Of a DNA stretch of 64,000 bases, positions 27,323 to 35,605 are shown piece after piece. The DNA is from Sphingomonas jatrophae. Its GTDB lineage: Bacteria; Pseudomonadota; Alphaproteobacteria; Sphingomonadales; Sphingomonadaceae. A model generated the notes under the pieces. That model was not told the DNA's origin. It saw only the letters and a program-made list of their open reading frames with translations, and searched no databases. The stretch is from the NCBI RefSeq assembly GCF_900113315.1, contig NZ_FOZG01000003.1, positions 1 through 64,000 on the forward strand. The letters run 5' to 3'. Position 1 is the stretch's first letter, and the number at the start of each line of letters is the position of its first letter. A program made the position numbers and the translations under genes.

Positions 27323-27615
27323 ATGATCCACGAATCGGAAGATGTTGGCGGAGAAGCGTGGACATAGCGCGTCCAAGTCGTTTGTACAGATGACGCTATC
27401 GTCAGCGCTCGGAAGTCCTCAAAGAGGAGGCATCCTCCACTGTGCATGATCCATCAAGGAGATTGCTGGGCGCGTGATAACAGACACCAAACCGTTTCCA
27501 TAACCTATAGACGCTTCCATGCCGGAGTGATCCAGGACACTCCGCTGAGATCAGCAACAGTTCGCACGATCACTTTTGCACTTGCAATCTGCCGCACGTC
27601 CGACGAACGTAGCTG

Positions 27616-27841
27616 CACTCCTGAGATACGCAGGAGTGGGGCGTGGAAACCTCAACGAATGAACTCGGTCGCGGACACAAGTCCGAGGCCGGGTGGCATG
27701 CGCGCATGTCCAGCCGGCTTGCCGGTAAAGGCGCATGCGCCTGTACATTCGTCAGGTTTCCAACATCCGGCTTCGGCCGTCGCCCCGAGAGGAACATAGG
27801 GGCGACTGGATCGAGCTGATCAGGTCCCCCGAACAGGGGGA
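27616..27841 (+). ncRNA. candidate structured RNA leader with a multibranch fold
   Basis: The 522-bp stretch 27323-27844 has no convincing gene but a run of strong inverted repeats. A hairpin lies at 27616-27638 (CACTCCTG/CAGGAGTG). A long outer stem pairs 27644-27661 with 27746-27762 (9 bp plus 7 bp around a small internal loop). Inside it are hairpins 27672-27685 (CGGAC/GTCCG), 27688-27718 (GCCGG..TGGCATG/CATGTCCA..CCGGC) and 27729-27742 (AGGCG/CGCCT). A C(UUCG)G tetraloop hairpin is at 27768-27779, then 27780-27805 (TCGCCCC/GGGGCGA), and the last hairpin holds the Shine-Dalgarno of the next ORF. Strand is assigned from that ORF. No known riboswitch class was recognised. Confidence 0.5.
27825..27841 (+). 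promoter_or_regulatory. hairpin sequestering the ribosome-binding site
   Basis: TCCCCC (27825-27830) pairs with GGGGGA (27836-27841) around GAACA. The 3' arm is the Shine-Dalgarno (AGGGGGA), 4 nt before the ATG at 27845. Translation should therefore depend on opening this stem. Confidence 0.55.
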
Positions 27842-27844
27842 AAC

Positions 27845-27964
27845 ATGACCTACAAGAATGAATTCAAGGAGGTACTCGCCCTGGTGGTTGAGCACGCCAG
27901 TCCGCTGATGTCCACGAAGGCAGGCACCTCTACCACGCCGGCGAAGAAGGCTGCGAAGCGATGA
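27845..27964 (+). CDS. 39-residue hypothetical protein, Lys/Ala-rich C-terminus
   Basis: ATG 27845 opens a 39-codon frame starting M-T-Y-K-N-E-F-K-E-V and ending 'TPAKKAAKR'. It has a strong Shine-Dalgarno (AGGGGG) placed in a hairpin, and its TGA overlaps the ATG of the next gene (ATGA), which supports real translation. An amphipathic helix is possible at residues 5-17; no membrane segment or homology is recognised. It may be a leader peptide controlling the downstream membrane protein or a small functional protein. Confidence 0.55.
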   Translation: MTYKNEFKEVLALVVEHASPLMSTKAGTSTTPAKKAAKR

Positions 27965-28317
27965 TCAGCGGCCCATTCATCCGGGAGAAGACGTGGGCCG
28001 TCTTCGAGAACCCCGCCAACGGCTACCGGGAGGCGATACCACGGCGTGCATGGCTTTGGATGCTGCTGTTCGGAGTCTTTTACCTGATGATCAGGCAGTC
28101 TTGGAAGCAAGCTGGCGCCATCCTGGCTATTGCCTTCGTTGCAACATTCATATGCGTGTATCTGGGCGTCTTCGGAGCGATCCTCTGGCCACTAATCATG
28201 ATCAGCATATGGATCTTCTACACCACCAATATCCGCACGCTGCTCGCACAAGATTATCTTCGGCGCGGGTGGAGCGAGGTCGACCTCGAGGAAGCCACCA
28301 TCGAACTCCCCTACTGA
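27961..28317 (+). CDS. small membrane protein of unknown function
   Basis: The 118-aa protein has about three hydrophobic segments: 'AWLWMLLFGVFYLMI' (residues 31-45), 'AGAILAIAFVATFICVYLGV' (51-70) and 'AILWPLIMISIWIFY' (73-87), followed by an acidic soluble tail. It is translationally coupled to the 39-aa ORF by ATGA. The family is not recognised; its N-terminus resembles small membrane proteins of conjugative or phage origin that keep 'RE..W..FENPANGYRE' motifs, but no role can be given. Confidence 0.65.
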   Translation: MISGPFIREKTWAVFENPANGYREAIPRRAWLWMLLFGVFYLMIRQSWKQAGAILAIAFVATFICVYLGVFGAILWPLIMISIWIFYTTNIRTLLAQDYLRRGWSEVDLEEATIELPY

Positions 28318-28545
28318 ATTGATCCGCACTCAAGCCGATGAGTCTCAGGCGATGGAAATACTCTGATGATGGCACATCTGCTTGTTTAGCTTCTCACGCA
28401 CACCTCGGATGGCCCATACCAAGGCGAACTTGCTGAGCACCCAGCTGAGCCGGCGCGTGCAGAATTCAGGAGCGCCGATAAGCCCTACGATCTTGAACTC
28501 TGCGCTACCGACACCTTGTCGGTGGTCCGTAGAGCAGCATGATTG

Positions 28546-29121
28546 CTAGCTGGGGAGCGGCCCCGCAACGCGGAAGCTGTCGATCAGGGCATCGAAGATG
28601 GCGATGTCGGACCTGCTGCGCGCCAGGATCTGGGCGCCAGCCACAGCCGCGTAGATCGCGCGGGCTCTGGCCTCGACGCTTTCAGGCGGGCCGATTCCCG
28701 CGGCGGCAAGCTGCGTGCCCAACCACGCCACGTTGACGTCGGCAAAGGCCTGCACCTCCTTCAGCACCGGCGCGGGCAGCTCGTCATGCTCCGCTGCCAT
28801 GAAGCTGCTGAGGCAGATCCGGTTGTCGCGCTCCAGCGACGCTCGGAAGATGCTGGGGTACCGCCGCAACGCGTCGGTCGGCGAGGCGGCGTTCGCCGAA
28901 ATCGCGTCGAGATCGCGCGCGATGTCCTCCCAGTAGCGGCGCGCGACCGCCTCCCCGAGCAGCGCCTTGTTGGCGAAATAATAGTTGATGCTCGCCGCCT
29001 TTATGCCGACCGTCGCCGCGAGGTCGCGAAAGTTGATGCCGCCATAGCCGCGCGCCATCGCCGCCTCTCGCGCGGCCAGCAGGATCGCCTCCCGCGCATT
29101 CTCCTTATTCGTGATTGCCAT
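28546..29121 (-). CDS. TetR-family transcriptional repressor
   Basis: The protein is about 191 aa. It has an N-terminal TetR helix-turn-helix at residues about 5-55 ('REAILLAAREAAMARGYGGI', 'FRDLAATVGIKAASINYYF') and a helical ligand domain. ATG 29121 is chosen because the extra upstream residues would cover the operator. It is divergent from a glutathione S-transferase gene with two copies of a 16-bp palindromic motif between them, so it very probably represses both genes. Confidence 0.88.
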   Translation of the reverse strand: MAITNKENAREAILLAAREAAMARGYGGINFRDLAATVGIKAASINYYFANKALLGEAVARRYWEDIARDLDAISANAASPTDALRRYPSIFRASLERDNRICLSSFMAAEHDELPAPVLKEVQAFADVNVAWLGTQLAAAGIGPPESVEARARAIYAAVAGAQILARSRSDIAIFDALIDSFRVAGPLPS

Positions 29122-29134
29122 CGCTCCACCTCCA

Positions 29135-29150
29135 CCTGCCATATGACAGG
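29135..29150. promoter_or_regulatory. TetR operator copy 1
   Basis: CCTGCCATATGACAGG lies 14 bp before the TetR start. It is the reverse complement of copy 2 at 29189-29204 except for one base. Centres are 54 bp apart, so the two copies can control both divergent promoters. Confidence 0.65.
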
Positions 29151-29188
29151 CAGGGATTGACAAGCAAGTTTACCGGCGCATTCGGCAG

Positions 29189-29204
29189 CCTGTCATCTGG
29201 CAGG
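29189..29204. promoter_or_regulatory. TetR operator copy 2
   Basis: CCTGTCATCTGGCAGG matches the reverse complement of copy 1 (CCTGTCATATGGCAGG) at 15 of 16 bases. It lies 34 bp before the GST start, where it would block the GST promoter or leader. Confidence 0.65.
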
Positions 29205-29237
29205 CAGGTGATGCGATCGATGAAAGCGAGATCTCCG

Positions 29238-29936
29238 ATGGCCGATAAGCTGACGCTCTTTACTTCCCCCTCCGCCTTCCCCAACCCGCAGCGGCTACGC
29301 ATCTTCATGCACGAGAAGGGCATCGCCGACCGGTTCGCCGAGACGGTGTACGATATGTCGCCCATCGGCGAGCAGCGCGGGTGGCGGCACCTGAAGATGA
29401 ACCCTTGGGGCGAAACGTCCACGCTGGCGCTGGCGGACGGGTCATTCCTTAGTGAGACTTCCGCCATCGCGCGCTACCTCGACGACAGCTTCCAAGGCCG
29501 CAAGATCATGGGCGAGACTGCGCACGAGCGTGGCCTCGACCAAATGTGGGACAACCGGGTGTGGGTGCACATCCTCTACCCGATCGTCACCGCGTTCCAT
29601 GTCCTGCACCAGGGTCTCGGACCCAAGCTGGAACTGACGCACAATCCTGCATGGGGGGAGCATTCACGTAAGGTGGCGCTGGCGCATGCAGCGCTGGTTG
29701 ATCGACATCTTTCAGACGGGCGCTCGTGGCTGCTCGGCGGTGATCAGCCGACCTTCTCGGACATTACGCTCGCCACCGCGATCGCGTTCTCGAAGTTCCC
29801 GGTCAACGCCACACCCCTCGACGAGCGCTTCGAGCACATCGACGCCTTCTGGCAACGCTGGCAGACGCGGCCGGCGTTCCTCACCGCCTATGCCGACGGG
29901 CAGAGCGGCGTGCCGGAACTCGACGATCGGGTCTGA
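29238..29936 (+). CDS. glutathione S-transferase family protein
   Basis: The 232-aa protein has an N-terminal thioredoxin-like GST domain ('LTLFTSPSAFPNPQRLRIFM', 'NPWGETSTLALADGSFLSET' with the E-T/S motif that binds glutathione) and an alpha-helical C-terminal domain ('WLLGGDQPTFSDITLATAIA'). It conjugates or reduces electrophiles in the cytosol. ATG 29238 begins the domain; ATG 29220 is an in-frame alternative. Controlled by the divergent TetR repressor through two operator copies. Confidence 0.85.
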   Translation: MADKLTLFTSPSAFPNPQRLRIFMHEKGIADRFAETVYDMSPIGEQRGWRHLKMNPWGETSTLALADGSFLSETSAIARYLDDSFQGRKIMGETAHERGLDQMWDNRVWVHILYPIVTAFHVLHQGLGPKLELTHNPAWGEHSRKVALAHAALVDRHLSDGRSWLLGGDQPTFSDITLATAIAFSKFPVNATPLDERFEHIDAFWQRWQTRPAFLTAYADGQSGVPELDDRV

Positions 29937-29972
29937 CCCGCCCCGTTGATGACCGACCCCTTCGATCTCAGG

Positions 29973-29995
29973 AGCGGCGGAGACATATCGCCGCT
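29973..29995 (+). terminator. possible terminator after GST
   Basis: AGCGGCG (29973-29979) pairs with CGCCGCT (29989-29995) around a 9-nt loop, followed by a pyrimidine-rich tract. It lies 37 bp after the GST stop, before the convergent gene. Confidence 0.4.
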
Positions 29996-30022
29996 GCTCT
30001 CTCTTCTGAAAAAGAATACAAC

Positions 30023-30068
30023 ATGACCCACTTGCGGACATTTTCAGGGGCTTCGGCTCTCCCTGAAA
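30023..30068. repeat. dispersed intergenic repeat copy with hairpin
   Basis: ATGACCCACTTGCGGACATT (30023-30042) recurs in degenerate form at 31361 and 35383. It runs into a hairpin: TTTCAGGG (30042-30049) pairs with CCCTGAAA (30061-30068). The hairpin may also terminate transcription between the convergent genes. Confidence 0.5.
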
Positions 30069-30152
30069 GGAGACGCTCATTCATCTCAGTTCTACTTGAG
30101 CTGAAGCTGTCGAACGGTCCGGAAGGTTGCCCACCAAAGGCCTGGATCACCG

Positions 30153-31205
30153 CTAAGCTGCCAGCATCGCCTCACGAGTAAGCAGCGCGACGAGATCCGC
30201 GGCCGGCATTGTGCGACTGAGCGGCGCGCCCTGTCCCGCCCACTGCGCCCCGAACCCGTTCTCGCCTGCGGCTTTGGCTGCAGCGTTCAGCGCTTTGCCG
30301 GCGTCATATGCGACGGGGTAGTCGGGCACCTCGGCCGGTGCGCTCGCTTCCCATTCGGTGAACCGGTTCGCCAGGCACCGCACCGGGCGGCCCGAGATCA
30401 CACGGGTCATGGCCGTGTGGCTCGCGCCTGGCCCCGCAAGAGCTTCACGGTATGCCGCGTCAGCGCTGCTTTCCGGACAGGCGATGAAAGCGGTGCCAAG
30501 CTGTGCCGCTACCGCGCCGAGCGCGAGCGCCGCCCGGATGCCCGCCCCGTCCATGATGCCCCCCGCCGCGATGACCGGCAACGCAGTTTGCTCAACGACG
30601 AGGCGAACCAAAGCCATTGTGCCGAGCTGATCATCGGGCGCGGCCGGATCGAACACGCCTCGATGGCCGCCCGCTTCCCAGCCCTGCGCAACCACCATGT
30701 CGATGCCTGCTTTCTCGGCCGCGCGTGCCTCGGCCAGGCTCGTCGCTGTGGCTAGCAGGACGCAGCCGGCCTGTTTCAAGGCCGCGATCCGATCGACAGC
30801 CAGCAAACCAAAGTGGAAACTGATCACGGGTGGGGCCGCCTGCACCAGCATGGCCAGCATCTCGTCGTCATCGGCGAAGCTTTTGTAGATCGTCCGGAGA
30901 ACTGTCGGGGGCTCGGCGTCGAAGCGCTCGAACAGAGGACGCATCGCATCAAGCCATGCCTGCTCCCGTGCAGGGCTTGCCTGGGCGGTCGCGTGCACAA
31001 ACAAGTTCACGTTGAACGGGCGATCCGTGCGTGCGCGCGTCGCCTCGACCATCGTGAGGGCGCCGGCTGCGTCCGTCGCGCCGACACCGATCGAGCCCAG
31101 TCCGCCCGCGTTCGACACGGCCGCCGCCATCTCCGGCGTCGAAACGCCCGCCATTGGCGCCTGCACGATCGGGATTGTCACTCCAAGCTGCTCGAGCGGC
31201 GTCAT
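30153..31205 (-). CDS. nitronate monooxygenase-like NAD(P)H/FMN enzyme
   Basis: The 350-aa TIM-barrel flavoprotein belongs to the 2-nitropropane dioxygenase family. Motifs include '[20 protein letters not shown]' and '[10 protein letters not shown]' at the N-terminus, '[15 protein letters not shown]' near residue 180 with the conserved His, and '[20 protein letters not shown]'. The family oxidises alkyl nitronates, and some members are NADH:quinone reductases. ATG 31205 opens the conserved strand; the longer frame is Arg-rich. It converges on the GST gene and is monocistronic. Confidence 0.85.
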   Translation of the reverse strand: MTPLEQLGVTIPIVQAPMAGVSTPEMAAAVSNAGGLGSIGVGATDAAGALTMVEATRARTDRPFNVNLFVHATAQASPAREQAWLDAMRPLFERFDAEPPTVLRTIYKSFADDDEMLAMLVQAAPPVISFHFGLLAVDRIAALKQAGCVLLATATSLAEARAAEKAGIDMVVAQGWEAGGHRGVFDPAAPDDQLGTMALVRLVVEQTALPVIAAGGIMDGAGIRAALALGAVAAQLGTAFIACPESSADAAYREALAGPGASHTAMTRVISGRPVRCLANRFTEWEASAPAEVPDYPVAYDAGKALNAAAKAAGENGFGAQWAGQGAPLSRTMPAADLVALLTREAMLAA

Positions 31206-31692
31206 AGCGCAGCCATGCTCCTGGTCACCTCCCGCCGCAATCGCCCGGTACCTACGTCGGGCTCGTGCACTCAATCATACGGCCGCAGGTCCGACGCCCG
31301 ACGCACAGCGATCGTTCCTTGCTTGCTCGTCTCCTCCCGCCCCGTACGGCTAGGCTAGCACGACCCACTTGCGGCCGTTCATGCCGCCTTTCCCGCTTCC
31401 CGAAACCGGTCAGTCGTTCATGTGAGCGTTTCGCCCGCTCGCAGGGCCACGGCTAGCCGCTCGGGACGGCGTGGACGGGGACATTCCTGCCGTTCGCGGG
31501 TCTGAAGACGAAAGTCTGCTTTCGGCGCAACCGGCCTTGCCTACGCAGTTAGCTGCTGCTTTTGCTCCAAATCTGCGACAAGGATCCTGCGCCACTCAGG
31601 AGCATCACCCGGTAATGGGGTGGTGCGGTGCTCGTCATGTCCGTTCATATCGGCGGGGATCGGCGCGAGCTCGCCAATCGGGGGAGAAGAGC
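31206..31692. other. gene-free region before the Gabija-like pair, with repeat fragments
   Basis: The 487-bp gap has no supportable gene. It contains a repeat copy beginning CGACCCACTTGCGGCCGTTC at 31361, and GGGGACATTCCTGCCGTTC at 31477-31495, nearly identical to 37371-37389. The gajA promoter should lie near its right end. The repeats look like an island-module border. Confidence 0.45.
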
Positions 31693-33456
31693 GTGCATCT
31701 GGCGCAGCTGACGATCAAGAATTTTAGACGCGTCGCCGAGGCGGTCTTGCTCTTCCGGCCAGGCCTCAACGTTATCGTCGGGCCCAACAATATCGGCAAA
31801 ACTGCGGTGGTAGACGGTCTGCGTGCGCTGCTCGCTGGCGCCGACGACCCCTATCCTCGCTTCACGCTGGACGACATTCATCTGCCTAAGGGTGGCACGG
31901 CATCCGGCGAGATACGCTTCGAATATGTCTTCCGCGGGCTCAGTCTGGATGACGAGGCGGAGTTCATCCACGCACTGCGCGAGCGTGACGACGGTACAAC
32001 CGAAGCCGTGATGGGTGTGACCTACGGCGATGCCGATAAGTCCGGTCGCCTCAAGCCGCGGCGCTGGTGCGGCGACTTCAACGAAATCGCAATGACCTCC
32101 GCGATGCTAGAAAACCTGCGGAGCGTCTATCTCCAGCCACTGCGCGATGCCGAGCTTGGCCTGAGGCCCAGCCGCAACAGCCAGTTGTCGCGGCTGCTGC
32201 ATCTGCTGTCCGACGATGCCGGCAAGGACGCGATCGCAACGGCACTCCGCCAGCTCGACGTCACGTTGCGTGGCCATAAGCCGATCATGGATACGCACGC
32301 AGCGATCACCAGCCGGCATGGCGCAATGTTGGGTCCAAAGCTCGCCCAGGCGGTCGAAGTCGGGCTTGCCGGGACCGATTTCAGCAAGCTCGCAGCGCGC
32401 CTGTCGCTCGTCGTCGACACGTTCGAGATTGAGCGCAACGGTCTCGGCTACAACAATCTGATCTACATGGCGGTGGTGCTGAGCGAACTCACCAAGAATG
32501 CCGACGCCGCCTTTCGCAGCTTAATTGTCGAGGAGCCCGAAGCGCACCTCCATCCCCAGCTTCAGGCCGTGCTGCTGCGCTATCTTGCCGAGATCGATTC
32601 GAGTTCGAAGGGCGAACATCCCGTCCAGGTGTTTGTCACCAGTCACTCGCCGAATTTCGCCAGCATCGCCGATCTCGACTCGGTCGTCTGCCTGGTCGAA
32701 GCGGGCGGCACCGCGACCGCCTTTCACCCCCGCACCGTGCCGTTCGGCAAGGGCAAGCGCGAAAAGCTCGCCCGCTATCTCGATGTCACCCGAGCAGAGC
32801 TTTTCTTCGCGCGACGCGCGCTGTTCGTCGAAGGCGCCGCCGAATTGCTGCTCGTCAGCGTGCTGGCGAACGTCCTCGGGCACGACCTACGCGACCACGG
32901 GGTCAGCCTGATCAGCGTGGAGGGGCTGAACTTCGACTGCTTCATGCCGCTGTTCGGCGACAAGGCCATCGCCATCCCTGTCGCGGTCCTCACCGATGCC
33001 GATCCGAGCATCAAGGTTCCTAAGCCTGGAACCAAGCCAGGTGAGAAAGTGAAGTACGACACGGTCGCGCTCTATCCCACGCTCACCGAAGTCATCGAAC
33101 CTTCGGTCACCGCGCAATCGATGCTGGCGTTGCAGGACAGTTTGGTGAAGGTGTTCCACGGTCAAAAAACCTTCGAGTATGATCTAGCGCTCATCGCCGG
33201 GAACCGCCCAACGATGTTGGCGGCGCTCAAAGACCTTCATCCTCAAATTGCCGAAGATCTCGCGGCCGAGGTCCATGCTACGGTCGGCGAGGCCGAAAAG
33301 GCGAAGGTCTTGTTCAAGGGCATGTTCGAGCGCGACAGCGGTAACGTGTCGAAGGGGCGCTTCGCGCAGGCGTTGGCATCGCAGATCCAGGACAACAAAC
33401 TCGCGATCACCGCGCCGGCCTATATCCGCGACGCGATCGAGCATGTCTGCCAATGA
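31693..33456 (+). CDS. gajA: OLD-family ATPase-TOPRIM nuclease, Gabija GajA-like
   Basis: The 587-aa protein starts at GTG 31693, 5 nt after GGGAGAAG, where the ATPase domain begins ('HLAQLTIKNFRRVAEAVLLF'). Walker A is G30-P-N-N-I-G-K-T37 and Walker B lies near residue 280 ('LIVEEPEAHLHPQLQ'). A C-terminal TOPRIM domain has the Glu in 'LFVEGAAELLL' (about 374) and the Asp pair in 'LTDADPS' (about 434). Length is close to known GajA (roughly 580 aa). It overlaps a UvrD-like helicase by ATGA, the defining two-gene arrangement of Gabija. GajA is known to nick DNA when phage depletes nucleotides. A different OLD-UvrD class is the alternative. Confidence 0.82.
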   Translation: MHLAQLTIKNFRRVAEAVLLFRPGLNVIVGPNNIGKTAVVDGLRALLAGADDPYPRFTLDDIHLPKGGTASGEIRFEYVFRGLSLDDEAEFIHALRERDDGTTEAVMGVTYGDADKSGRLKPRRWCGDFNEIAMTSAMLENLRSVYLQPLRDAELGLRPSRNSQLSRLLHLLSDDAGKDAIATALRQLDVTLRGHKPIMDTHAAITSRHGAMLGPKLAQAVEVGLAGTDFSKLAARLSLVVDTFEIERNGLGYNNLIYMAVVLSELTKNADAAFRSLIVEEPEAHLHPQLQAVLLRYLAEIDSSSKGEHPVQVFVTSHSPNFASIADLDSVVCLVEAGGTATAFHPRTVPFGKGKREKLARYLDVTRAELFFARRALFVEGAAELLLVSVLANVLGHDLRDHGVSLISVEGLNFDCFMPLFGDKAIAIPVAVLTDADPSIKVPKPGTKPGEKVKYDTVALYPTLTEVIEPSVTAQSMLALQDSLVKVFHGQKTFEYDLALIAGNRPTMLAALKDLHPQIAEDLAAEVHATVGEAEKAKVLFKGMFERDSGNVSKGRFAQALASQIQDNKLAITAPAYIRDAIEHVCQ

Positions 33457-35156
33457 CCGTGTTGCTGTCGGACGAGCAGGCCGGAATCGTCGCGCTGCCG
33501 CTTGGCCCGCTCGCGGTCTCGGCCTGTGCGGGCAGCGGCAAGACGCGCACCGCTGTCCACCGGCTCGCCGCGATGCGCCGGCTGTACGAGGGCAGAGGGA
33601 TCGTTGCCTTGCTGTCCTTCTCGAACGTCGCGGTCGACACCTTCAGCAAGGAGTATGGGACCCTTCTGCGCGACATGCCGGTGATCGGACGCTCTGCTAC
33701 CGTCGAGATCGACACGATGGACGGGTTCATCACCACCAACATCCTCCGTCCACACGGCCACCGCGTTATGAAATGCCCGCGCGCGCCTTTTTTGGTCGAT
33801 GGCACGGAACCGTTTCTGAACAGCTTCACCGTATGGGACGGCAGCCGACCAAGGCCGACCACCGAGATCGATTTCGCCTGCGACGGCGCAAATTTCAAAT
33901 TCTTGATCGGCAAGAACAAGGCAGAGCTCCCTGCCAACTGGGCCGCACCCGCGGTCGCCAGCCTTGGCAAAACCGGTGCCTATACCCACAATGCTGGACG
34001 TTATTGGGTCCTTCGCGTGCTACGCGAAAAGCCCTTCGTTCTGCGCGCGCTCGCGCGCCGCTATCCCCATATCCTTGTCGACGAGGCTCAGGATATTGGG
34101 CCTGAGCATCAAGCGGTCCTCGAACTGCTAATCGAGGCAGGCTCGCAGCTGTCGCTGATCGGGGATCCACATCAGGGCATCTTCGACTTCGCGCGCGCCA
34201 AGGGCGCATTCCTCAAGGCTTATAGCGACCGCGCAGACATCGCGGCGCGGAGCCTCACCGTGAACTACCGCTCGCTGCCGGGGATCGTCTCCGTCGCGAA
34301 CAGGCTGATCGGCGCGCGCGACACCGCGGCCAGGGTCACCACCACCGAGCGGCCTTCGGCCTTTTACATGCCGTACAAGGCTGCGTCGCGCGACGCGGCG
34401 CTGGACTCGTTCCGCAGTCTGCTCGTTGCTGCGGGCGTCGATCCCGCAAAGGGCGTGGTCTTGTGCCGCTCGAACGATCTGACGGCCGAGTGGCGCGGTG
34501 AGATGTACGCGCAGGGCGTCGGCGTCGTCCGCTGCCTGGCAGAGGCCGCAATCAGCCGCGAACGTCGCGACTTCCTGCGTGCGTACCAGCAGACCTGTCT
34601 TGGACTGATGGGCCTGCTCGCGCCGAAACACGGTTCGCTCGCGATCGACCTCGCGCGGCCTGCCGACGAGACGATGCGGCTCCTGCGCCAACGCATCTGG
34701 GCGTTCGTGCGCGATCCTGTGTCCGGGCTGCCCGCAGCGACCTTGGTTGCCGATACCGGCTGGCACTCTGCGCTGAAGGCGCGCGTTACCGGCTTGATCG
34801 CAGTGCTCGGTGCCGAGTTCGGGTTGCAGGCCGCTGAAAATCTCGGTCAACGCCTAGCCAAGAAACAACTTGCCAATGCACCGCTGCTCGCAGCCCCGAT
34901 CCTGACGGCGGCCGCCGAGCCTTCGTTCCGTACCTCGACCGTACACCGGGTAAAAGGCGAAAGCCTTGATGCCGTCCTCTACGTCGCCAAAAAGTCGCAC
35001 GTCCGCGCTCTGCTCGACGGCACCGACACCGAAGACGGGCGGATCGGCTACGTCGCGCTGACACGTGCCAAGGACCTGTTCGTTCTGGCGGTGCCGGACA
35101 CGGCCTTGCACGCATTCGAGCCGGAGCTGCAGGCTTCTGGCCTGGTGCGTGCGTAA
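33453..35156 (+). CDS. gajB: UvrD-like superfamily 1 helicase, Gabija GajB-like
   Basis: The 567-aa protein has helicase motif I A24-C-A-G-S-G-K-T31, motif II 'ILVDEAQDIGPEHQ' (about 206), motif III 'LSLIGDPHQGIFDF', motif IV region 'LTVNYRSLPGIVSVAN', motif V 'STVHRVKGESLDAVLY' and motif VI 'GYVALTRAKDLFVL'. In Gabija, GajB is activated by DNA ends produced by GajA and hydrolyses nucleotides, adding to abortive infection. The 4-bp overlap with the OLD gene supports co-translation. It is somewhat longer than the reference GajB (about 490 aa). Confidence 0.82.
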   Translation: MTVLLSDEQAGIVALPLGPLAVSACAGSGKTRTAVHRLAAMRRLYEGRGIVALLSFSNVAVDTFSKEYGTLLRDMPVIGRSATVEIDTMDGFITTNILRPHGHRVMKCPRAPFLVDGTEPFLNSFTVWDGSRPRPTTEIDFACDGANFKFLIGKNKAELPANWAAPAVASLGKTGAYTHNAGRYWVLRVLREKPFVLRALARRYPHILVDEAQDIGPEHQAVLELLIEAGSQLSLIGDPHQGIFDFARAKGAFLKAYSDRADIAARSLTVNYRSLPGIVSVANRLIGARDTAARVTTTERPSAFYMPYKAASRDAALDSFRSLLVAAGVDPAKGVVLCRSNDLTAEWRGEMYAQGVGVVRCLAEAAISRERRDFLRAYQQTCLGLMGLLAPKHGSLAIDLARPADETMRLLRQRIWAFVRDPVSGLPAATLVADTGWHSALKARVTGLIAVLGAEFGLQAAENLGQRLAKKQLANAPLLAAPILTAAAEPSFRTSTVHRVKGESLDAVLYVAKKSHVRALLDGTDTEDGRIGYVALTRAKDLFVLAVPDTALHAFEPELQASGLVRA

Positions 35157-35605
35157 CGACTGTCCGCCGACGCCGGATCGCTCGCCGCGACCAGTGATGC
35201 CTTGAGCGCGAGGAGGGCGCTGCGATGGACAGCGTTCAGGTCGTTCACCAAATCACTAAGGTGCAAGCCCGTCCGGCTGCTCGAATTCGTGCTACGGCCG
35301 GCTCCGGCCCGACCGGACGATTACCCGTACAGCGCGGTATGACTCGCACTGGTCGTTAGCCGTTGGGCAGCTTTCGGCGGTCATGACCCACATTCAGACA
35401 TCCACGGCATCACGGGCACTCCCAGCTTCTGCCGTTCATTCATGTTGTCAGCGACAGCACACTTGAGGGCCTCTGCGGTATTGGCGAATAGATGAATGCA
35501 GAAAAGCCATCAGACCTAGCGGGCTCGAGCACCTCGGACGGTGCGGCCCCGAGGAGCGGATGCTCTAGCAACGAGCAGACGTACGGTGCCGGCTTGCGGC
35601 TGCCC
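35157..35605. other. gene-free region after the Gabija-like pair
   Basis: The 449-bp gap between convergent genes has no credible ORF. It contains a repeat-like copy ATGACCCACATTCAGACATC at 35383, resembling 30023 and 31361. Nothing else could be recognised. Confidence 0.45.

Noticed and set aside
27541-27640. TPP-riboswitch-like CTGAGA motifs upstream of the structured element
   Set aside because: The matching downstream TPP elements are absent on this strand and no thiamine gene is near.
27616-27844. Retron-type noncoding RNA
   Set aside because: No reverse transcriptase is encoded in the window and the end-pairing lacks the branch-site G context of retrons.
28318-28545. Open minus-strand frame of about 60 codons between the membrane protein and TetR
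   Set aside because: No start codon with a plausible Shine-Dalgarno and no recognised family.
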